Shown in pieces: positions 6,727 to 11,375 of a stretch of DNA of 14,190 nt. The DNA is from an uncultured Eubacteriaceae bacterium. GTDB taxonomy: Bacteria; Bacillota; Clostridia; Eubacteriales; Eubacteriaceae. The translations under genes and the position numbers were made by a program. The DNA is taken from positions 1-14,190 of the forward strand of contig CANRHG010000030.1 of NCBI GenBank assembly GCA_947630385.1, given 5' to 3'. The notes under the pieces are model-generated. The model had not been told where the DNA came from. It was given only the letters and a program-made list of their open reading frames with translations, and searched no databases. Position 1 is the stretch's first letter; each line of letters begins with the position of its first letter.

Positions 6727-6734
6727 CAGTTGGT

Positions 6735-6766
6735 TTAAGATTGATATTAGAAATAACTATTAATAG
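6735..6766 (+). promoter_or_regulatory. Possible rubrerythrin promoter with an overlapping palindrome
   Basis: TTAAGA (6735-6740) and TATTAA (6758-6763) are 17 bp apart, each 4 of 6 to sigma-A consensus. A perfect 10-bp palindrome CTATTAATAG (6757-6766) covers the -10. No clear PerR box was found, although rubrerythrin genes are often under peroxide control. Confidence 0.35.
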
Positions 6767-6792
6767 CAGATAATTTTGGAGGAATGAACCTT

Positions 6793-7395
6793 ATGGGAAA
6801 ATTAACAGGGACAAAAACTCTCAATAATTTAATGAACTGCGTCGCCGGCGAAGCCCAGGCAGCAGAACGTTACAACCGCTATGGAAAATACGCTAGAAAA
6901 GCGAAGTTCATCCAAATTGCTAATATTTTTGGCGTAACCGCTTCTAACGAAAGCGAACATTTCAAAGTTTACTTAGAGCTGATCGCAGACGACCAGGAAG
7001 TAGCTGGCGTTCCGGTCATGGTCGAATCTTCGGAACCTTATTTCCCGGTCAATCTCAGTAAGACCGATACACTGATCAACCTTCAGGCTGCCATGTTAGC
7101 CGAACGTATGGAACAAGACGACTACGAAAAATTCGCAAAAGTCGCCGAACAGGAAGGTTGCACGGAAGCCGCGGAAAAATTCCGTCTGATCGCTCAGATT
7201 GAGAAACACCACGAAGAACGTTTCACAAAGCTCATCCAGGAAATGAACGAAGGAACGCTCTTTAAAAAACCTGTAAAAATTTGGTGGATCTGTCTAAACT
7301 GCGGATATACCTGCTATCAAGAAGAAGCACCGGAAATTTGTCCTGCGTGTAAACATCCACAGGGTTATTTTGAACCACTGATTGAAAATTATTAA
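6793..7395 (+). CDS. rbr: Rubrerythrin
   Basis: Rubrerythrin reduces hydrogen peroxide in anaerobes, using a di-iron site fed by a rubredoxin-type Fe(Cys)4 centre in the same chain. In the 200-residue form, the ferritin-like four-helix domain carries candidate di-iron ligands E20 (AGEAQ), E55 with H56 (SEHF), E104 (AERME), and E137 with H140 (EKHH). The C-terminal rubredoxin domain has CLNC (167-170) and CPAC (183-186), with one extra cysteine at 174. I set the start at ATG 6793, not 6784. GGAGGA (6778-6783) abuts the earlier ATG with no spacing but is 9 nt from the later one, and the later start gives the usual family N-terminus. It is monocistronic between two terminators, and fits an oxygen-sensitive organism with [FeFe] hydrogenase. 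Confidence 0.95.
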   Translation: MGKLTGTKTLNNLMNCVAGEAQAAERYNRYGKYARKAKFIQIANIFGVTASNESEHFKVYLELIADDQEVAGVPVMVESSEPYFPVNLSKTDTLINLQAAMLAERMEQDDYEKFAKVAEQEGCTEAAEKFRLIAQIEKHHEERFTKLIQEMNEGTLFKKPVKIWWICLNCGYTCYQEEAPEICPACKHPQGYFEPLIENY

Positions 7396-7424
7396 ACAAT
7401 ACTTAATTTTTTAGTTTGTTTATT

Positions 7425-7463
7425 AAAGATTCCCGTACTTTTGGGTACGGGAATCTTTTTTTT
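7425..7463 (+). terminator. Intrinsic terminator of rubrerythrin
   Basis: A perfect 14-bp stem, AAAGATTCCCGTAC (7425-7438) / GTACGGGAATCTTT (7445-7458), loop TTTTGG, continuing into a T-run to 7463. Confidence 0.95.
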
Positions 7464-7518
7464 GGGAAAATTTTAAGCTAAACTATTAATTATCTGATTT
7501 TATATTTGAAGGAGTAGT

Positions 7519-8364
7519 ATGTTTAAAAAACTAAGTGCAATCGGTATCATCCTGATTGGCTTCGTTTTGATTCTAACGGCTTGTGGAAGCACTTCCTCGA
7601 CCGAAGAATCTACCGCAACGACCGATCCGCTTGAAGACGGCGTTCTAACCGTTGCCGTCGATGATACCTATTTACCGATGGAATTTCGAGATGATGAAAA
7701 CAATCTCGTAGGCTTTGACATTGACCTGATCAATGCTCTTGCAAAAGAACTGGGCGTGGAAGCCGATATCCAGACCGTCGCTTGGGATGGGATCTTCACG
7801 GGTCTTACGGCCGGACAATACGACGTGATCATTTCTTCGACCTCCGTTACGCCGGAACGTCAGGAAAATTACGCGCAGTCCGAACCGTACATCTCAAACG
7901 GTATCGTCATCGTGACCAACGCCGACAACACAAACGGGGCGGATACGTTTGAAGAGCTCGAAGGAAAGACCGTAGGGGTCCAGCTTGAGACCTCCGCCGA
8001 TATCGCGGCTCAAAAGTTATCCGAAGATACCGGTACGACCATCGATTTAAAACAATACGACGGCATGCTCGACGCGTTTGCGGCGCTTGAAGGAAAACAG
8101 ATCGATTACATCATGACCGATGTGGGCGTTGCCGATTATTACGTCGCACAGCATCCGGAAACCTACGTCATCACGACCTCGGAGCCCCTGACAAACGAAC
8201 CGATCGCCGTTACCGCCGCTAAGGAAAATACCGAACTGATCGAAAAAATCGACGGTGCGTTAGATACCTTACGTGAAAACGGGACCCTGGCTGAAATTTC
8301 CAACAAATGGTTTGGTCAGGATATGACCTCCGATATCGACACGGAATTAAACGTTATTGAATAA
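7519..8364 (+). CDS. Polar amino-acid ABC transporter substrate-binding lipoprotein
   Basis: An extracytoplasmic receptor of the SBP family 3 (polar amino acids, cystine, glutamine type), 281 residues. It has a lipoprotein signal: a basic start, a hydrophobic core at 5-20 and lipobox L19-T20-A21-C22, so C22 becomes the lipidated first residue. A Ser/Thr/Glu-rich tether (about 24-40) leads to the two-lobed domain (about 42-268). Family ligand-binding positions are recognisable: the start of lobe 1 with YLPMEF (51-56), R114 in TPER (expected to hold the carboxylate), and D201 in MTD (expected to hold the amino group). AAGGAG at 7509-7514 sets the start. The permease and ATPase genes follow, separated by a 118-bp spacer with a hairpin that probably lets the receptor be made in excess. 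The exact amino acid cannot be told; cystine, glutamine and arginine systems all look like this. Confidence 0.92.
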   Translation: MFKKLSAIGIILIGFVLILTACGSTSSTEESTATTDPLEDGVLTVAVDDTYLPMEFRDDENNLVGFDIDLINALAKELGVEADIQTVAWDGIFTGLTAGQYDVIISSTSVTPERQENYAQSEPYISNGIVIVTNADNTNGADTFEELEGKTVGVQLETSADIAAQKLSEDTGTTIDLKQYDGMLDAFAALEGKQIDYIMTDVGVADYYVAQHPETYVITTSEPLTNEPIAVTAAKENTELIEKIDGALDTLRENGTLAEISNKWFGQDMTSDIDTELNVIE

Positions 8365-8416
8365 AATCGCGATTTTATAAATAAAATTGCATAAAATTTG
8401 TAAAAAGTGATAAAAT
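8361..8416 (+). repeat. Four helically spaced ATAAAAT repeats, with an 18-bp perfect palindrome
   Basis: ATAAAAT occurs at 8361, 8381, 8391 and 8410, that is at steps of 20, 10 and 19 bp, close to whole turns of DNA. The first copy is half of a perfect 18-bp palindrome, ATAAAATCGCGATTTTAT (8361-8378), which overlaps the stop codon of the lipoprotein gene. The last copy contains the -10-like box of a possible permease promoter. The array could bend DNA or bind a regulator; neither is shown. Confidence 0.5.
8387..8416 (+). promoter_or_regulatory. Possible promoter for the permease-ATPase pair
   Basis: TTGCAT (8387-8392), an 18-bp spacer, and an extended -10 TGATAAAAT (8408-8416; TAAAAT is 5 of 6). 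Transcription would start near 8423, immediately before the hairpin at 8430, so output from this promoter would depend on reading through it. Confidence 0.4.
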
Positions 8417-8429
8417 AAATTCAGATTTG

Positions 8430-8455
8430 AAAGAGTCGCATGCGGCTCTTTTTTT
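8430..8455 (+). terminator. Internal terminator or attenuator in the transporter operon
   Basis: Stem AAAGAGTCGC (8430-8439) / GCGGCTCTTT (8442-8451) with one T:G pair, followed by T's to 8455. It lies between the receptor and permease genes. Partial termination here is the usual way to make more binding protein than membrane components. Confidence 0.75.
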
Positions 8456-8482
8456 ATATGATTTTATGCTTAGGAGAGAGAA

Positions 8483-9145
8483 TTGACTCAACAACAGATC
8501 CAGGCGATCTTTGATGGTACCGTTATAACCATCGAGATCACCGCCGTATCCGTCGTTTTAGGGTTTATCCTAGCTATGTTTGTAGCTTTAGGTAGACTTT
8601 CTAAAAACCGGATAATCAGGGGGATTTCGTGGTTTTACATCTGGTTCTTTAGAGGGACCCCACTACTTTTGCAATTGTTTATGGTATTTTACGCGGTACC
8701 GATTATCTATTTGGATTATACAGGACAGACACTCAATATGGATCCGATGGTCACTTCCTACATCACTTATACGTTAAATACGACGGCCTACATGGCCGAG
8801 ATCATCCGTGCGGCGATCGAATCGATTCCGGAAGGGCAAATGGAAGCGGCAAAAGCTTTGGGTATGACTTACGGTCAGGCGATGCGGCGCATCATTATTC
8901 CACAGACTTACAGAAGACTGGTGGCTCCGATAGGTAACGAGCTGATCATTCTTTTGAAGGATACGTCCCTTGTCTCATCGATTGCCCTGAGCGATCTGCT
9001 TCGTACGACCAGGACCCTGGCGAACTCGTCCGGAAGTTGGTTGTATTACGTCTACGCGGCCGCTATTTACCTGTTTATGACGACGCTCTTACAGCTTGGG
9101 ACCGATCAACTAGAAAAACGGTTGGGAGTTTATGAACGAAGATAA
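8483..9145 (+). CDS. Polar amino-acid ABC transporter permease
   Basis: A 220-residue inner-membrane subunit of the HisM/GlnP type. It has about five spans (roughly 13-38, 47-72, 88-110, 146-170, 186-206). RGTP at 57-60 and the permease EAA loop EAAKALGMTYGQAMRRIIIPQ, positions 121-141 (E121, A122, A123, G127, I138, P140), mark the family; the EAA loop contacts the ATPase. The start is TTG at 8483, with GGAGAG (8473-8478) at good distance; no ATG precedes it in frame. It overlaps the ATPase gene by 14 bp. Only one permease gene is present, so the transporter probably uses a homodimer. The GTP-LLLQ pattern is typical of cystine, glutamine and arginine importers. Confidence 0.92.
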   Translation: MTQQQIQAIFDGTVITIEITAVSVVLGFILAMFVALGRLSKNRIIRGISWFYIWFFRGTPLLLQLFMVFYAVPIIYLDYTGQTLNMDPMVTSYITYTLNTTAYMAEIIRAAIESIPEGQMEAAKALGMTYGQAMRRIIIPQTYRRLVAPIGNELIILLKDTSLVSSIALSDLLRTTRTLANSSGSWLYYVYAAAIYLFMTTLLQLGTDQLEKRLGVYERR

Positions 9146-9941
9146 GCTTAAAGAAGTACAAAACGGATTAGAAGATTCCGAAAAAAGCATGGTTCGGGTC
9201 GAAGAACTAAGAAAACAGTTCGGGAATTTGGAAGTCTTAAAGGGAATCGATCTTGACGTCAAAAAAGGGGAAGTGGTCTGCATCATCGGCCCTTCCGGCT
9301 CGGGCAAAAGCACGCTTCTACGTTGTCTAAACCGCCTCGAACGCTTGACCTCCGGCAAAATTTACGTCGAGAACGAGCTGACCGAAGACCGCGTCAACGG
9401 CCGGACGGTAAGTAAGATCGATTCGGATAAGATCAGCCGGCTTAATCTGGACATCGGAATGGTCTTTCAAAACTTTAACCTGTTTCCGCATTTGACGGTC
9501 CTTGAAAACGTCATGATCGCACCACAGATCGTAAAAAAGATAAACAAGGACGACGCGTACAATACGGCCATTCAGGTTTTAGAACGGGTCGGGCTGGCCG
9601 ATAAAAAAGACGAGTACCCGATTAGGCTTTCCGGGGGACAACAACAAAGAGTTGCCATCGCGAGGGCGATCGCGATGGATCCGAAGATCATGCTCTTTGA
9701 TGAACCGACCTCGGCTCTGGACCCGGAACTCGTCGGCGAGGTCCTGGAGACGATGAAAGAACTGGCCGAGACGGGGATGACGATGATCGTCGTGACCCAT
9801 GAGATCGGCTTTGCCAGGGAAGTCGCCGACCGCGTCATTTTTATGGACGAGGGCGTCATTTGTGAAGAAGGTGGACCACAGGAAGTCATTCTAAATCCGA
9901 AAAAAGAAAGAACCCAGGCCTTTTTAAATAAGATTCTCTGA
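9132..9941 (+). CDS. Polar amino-acid ABC transporter ATP-binding protein
   Basis: A cytosolic ATPase of the GlnQ/HisP/TcyN type, 269 residues. It shows Walker A GPSGSGKST (53-61), Q-loop Q113 in VFQNFNLFPH, signature LSGGQ (166-170), Walker B IMLFDEP (186-192), D-loop SALD (194-197) and the switch histidine H223 in VTHE. All catalytic residues are present. The start at ATG 9132 (GGGAG at 9124-9128, close spacing) overlaps the permease by 14 bp and gives about 19 extra residues, mostly charged, before the usual family start. M20 (9189) would give the standard length but has no ribosome site. No terminator follows directly; transcripts would run through the pseudogene to 10393-10433. Confidence 0.94.
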   Translation: MNEDKLKEVQNGLEDSEKSMVRVEELRKQFGNLEVLKGIDLDVKKGEVVCIIGPSGSGKSTLLRCLNRLERLTSGKIYVENELTEDRVNGRTVSKIDSDKISRLNLDIGMVFQNFNLFPHLTVLENVMIAPQIVKKINKDDAYNTAIQVLERVGLADKKDEYPIRLSGGQQQRVAIARAIAMDPKIMLFDEPTSALDPELVGEVLETMKELAETGMTMIVVTHEIGFAREVADRVIFMDEGVICEEGGPQEVILNPKKERTQAFLNKIL

Positions 9942-9991
9942 TATTTGAGTTAAAAATTAAAGATTTCTTAGAGAGAATTAACGGTAGTTTT

Positions 9992-10337
9992 ATAAAATTG
10001 ACGATACTTGGGACAGGTAACGCTCTTGCTACAGAATGTCATAATACCTGTTTTGTAATTGAAGATAACAAAAACTACTTATTGGTATACGGAGGTGGCG
10101 GAAGTACCTTCTTCATAGAAATTTTAAGCGCGAAAACCCACTTCCTTTAGGTAGTGGGTAGTTGATTCTACGGTAAAAGAAGCTTGCGAACTCGCTGAAA
10201 AATTTAAAATTAAAAACCTGCTGCTCTAATATACCGAAGACAAAAATCTCGAACGAAGAAAAGAATCATATCGAAAAGAAGGTTCCTATAATAGAAATCT
10301 GATTATTCCTGATGATTTGGAAATTATAGAACTGTAA
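9992..10337 (+). pseudogene. Decayed MBL-fold metallohydrolase gene, middle lost
   Basis: Two remnants of one RNase Z-like MBL-fold hydrolase family can be read. The N-terminal piece (9992-10132) gives KLTILGTGNA, then TECHNTCF and a LLVYGGGG segment. The C-terminal piece (10167-10337) gives STVKEACELAEKFKIKNLLL, a stop, YTEDKNLERRKE and finally IPDDLEIIEL. From memory of the family, the missing middle is roughly 130-150 residues and includes the metal-binding HxHxDH motif. Point changes also look inactivating: ATA where the start ATG is expected (9992), Tyr for the Asp of LLVDGGGG, TAA at 10227-10229 where Tyr is expected, and Tyr for the following His of YHTED. The N-terminal frame stops at TAG 10148-10150, inside the scar hairpin. 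The frame is open back to 9941 without an ATG. The gene sits behind the ABC transporter on the same strand. Confidence 0.8.
10128..10166 (+). mobile_element. Probable right-end remnant of an IS200/IS605 (IS1341/TnpB-type) element
   Basis: At the junction of the two hydrolase pieces is a hairpin, ACCCACT (10136-10142) / AGTGGGT (10153-10159), with an inner CCT / AGG stem closed by TT. It is preceded by GCGAAAA and followed by AGTTGAT. From memory, the right ends of TnpB-encoding IS605-group elements, which also form the 3' part of their guide RNA, look like GCGAAGCCCAC, hairpin with CTTTAG, GTGGGTAGTTGA. No transposase, TnpB frame or left end remains. I infer insertion into the hydrolase gene followed by deletion of the element body and the flanking gene. 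An unrelated hairpin is possible. Confidence 0.6.
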
Positions 10338-10345
10338 AAACGATT

Positions 10346-10373
10346 TTTAACTCTACTGAGGCGTAGAATTAAA
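10346..10373. repeat. Imperfect inverted repeat after the pseudogene
   Basis: TTTAA-C-TCTAC (10346-10356) faces GTAGA-A-TTAAA (10363-10373) across TGAGGC: 10 of 11 positions pair. No T-run follows, so it is not a standard terminator. Possibly a decayed terminator, an element end or a binding site. Confidence 0.35.
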
Positions 10374-10392
10374 TTTAGATAACACTTTTAAG

Positions 10393-10433
10393 CTGTATTT
10401 TGTTCGTATAGACAAAATACAGTTTTTCTTTTT
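10393..10433 (+). terminator. Intrinsic terminator after the transporter operon and pseudogene
   Basis: A perfect 11-bp stem, CTGTATTTTGT (10393-10403) / ACAAAATACAG (10412-10422), 8-nt loop, then a T-rich tail interrupted by one C. It ends 10 bp before the next gene's ATG. Confidence 0.85.
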
Positions 10434-10443
10434 ACTCCAAAAT

Positions 10444-11277
10444 ATGATCCACTCAAATTACCACATCCACAGCACCTACTGCGACGGGCACAATACGCTC
10501 GAAGAAATGGTACTTGCCGCCAAAGAGGCAGGTCTCGACAGTATCGGTTTTACCACGCATTTTCCCTGCGACTACGACGACGATTATACGATCCGTCCCG
10601 AGCAGATGGACGAGTATCTAGACGAGATCGACCGGTTAAAAGAAAAATATCCAAGTATCGACATCTATAAAAGTTTTGAAGTGGATTATTATCCGCATAA
10701 AATGTCCTTAGGAAGGCTTTACCCTCAGGTCAAAGATAGGCTCGATTATCTTCTAGCCAGTATCCATACGATGGGCTACCTCTCAAACGGAGAGATGTCC
10801 GTGATCGACTACACCGAAGAGTCCTTTAAAAACGGGATCCTTCAAATTTACGGCAGTCCTGAAAATTACGTAAAACATTATTACGAATTTGTAGCGAAAA
10901 TGGTTTTAAGTGTAAAACCGGATATCCTAGGCCACATCGATTTGATCCGAAAGAACAACAAGACTTACTTTGACGAGTCAAAACCCTACTATAAGAATGC
11001 GTATAAAAAAGCGTTGGATGCAGTCAAAAAATCCGGAGCCATTATGGAAATAAATACCGGGGGGATGTACCGGTATGGGGATCACCTTCTTTATCCATCC
11101 CCCGATATTTTAAGGGAAGCTCTAAAACGGGAGATCCCAATTACGGTCAACGGCGATACCCACTTTAGTGACGGGATCGCCTATAAATTCGATGAAGTTC
11201 GAAGGCTACTCCTTGATATAGGTTTTCGCGATCAGATGGTCTTAAAAAACGGAAAATGGACGAGCGAGAAACTCTAG
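10444..11277 (+). CDS. PHP-family phosphatase, probably histidinol-phosphatase
   Basis: A 277-residue PHP-domain protein of the HisJ/HisK type, which removes phosphate from L-histidinol phosphate in histidine synthesis. The metal-binding set is complete: H7 and H9 in HIHS, D14, H39 in TTHF, E79 in FEVDYYP, H108 in SIHT, H164 in GHID, and D238 and H240 in GDTH. These fit the family's trinuclear site. The length is close to B. subtilis HisJ (about 270 residues). No other his gene is nearby, so a different phosphoester substrate is possible. The ATG at 10444 has no Shine-Dalgarno and lies just after a terminator, so the message must start within or very close to that hairpin; the first few residues before HIHS match family proteins, which supports the start. 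Confidence 0.85.
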   Translation: MIHSNYHIHSTYCDGHNTLEEMVLAAKEAGLDSIGFTTHFPCDYDDDYTIRPEQMDEYLDEIDRLKEKYPSIDIYKSFEVDYYPHKMSLGRLYPQVKDRLDYLLASIHTMGYLSNGEMSVIDYTEESFKNGILQIYGSPENYVKHYYEFVAKMVLSVKPDILGHIDLIRKNNKTYFDESKPYYKNAYKKALDAVKKSGAIMEINTGGMYRYGDHLLYPSPDILREALKREIPITVNGDTHFSDGIAYKFDEVRRLLLDIGFRDQMVLKNGKWTSEKL

Positions 11278-11289
11278 AAAATAAGAGAA

Positions 11290-11346
11290 CGAAATCATTT
11301 TTTCCAGCAAAAAAGTGATATAATTCTAGTGATTTCGAATTTTTTT
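11290..11346 (+). terminator. Terminator-like inverted repeat that encloses the ppdK promoter
   Basis: CGAAATCA (11290-11297) pairs perfectly with TGATTTCG (11330-11337), followed by AA and seven T (11340-11346). The loop of 32 nt contains the ppdK -10 box. RNA read through from the upstream phosphatase gene would contain both arms; RNA started at the internal promoter would lack the left arm. The stem is AT-rich and the loop long, so the strength is doubtful. Confidence 0.4.
11316..11324 (+). promoter_or_regulatory. Extended -10 promoter of ppdK
   Basis: A perfect TGnTATAAT (TGA then TATAAT at 11319-11324), with only a weak -35 (TCATTT at 11295-11300, 18-bp spacing). The predicted start near 11331 leaves a leader of about 45 nt ending in GGAGG at 11366-11370, just before the ppdK ATG. 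Confidence 0.65.
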
Positions 11347-11375
11347 AATATCTAGAAACATTTTTGGAGGTCTGA

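Noticed and set aside
6784..6792. Earlier ATG as rubrerythrin start
   Set aside because: It abuts GGAGGA with no spacing; ATG 6793 is 9 nt from it and matches the family N-terminus.
9941..9991. Open frame reading into the hydrolase pseudogene from behind the ATPase gene
   Set aside because: No start codon or ribosome site and no family match; probably chance openness, so not included in the pseudogene span.
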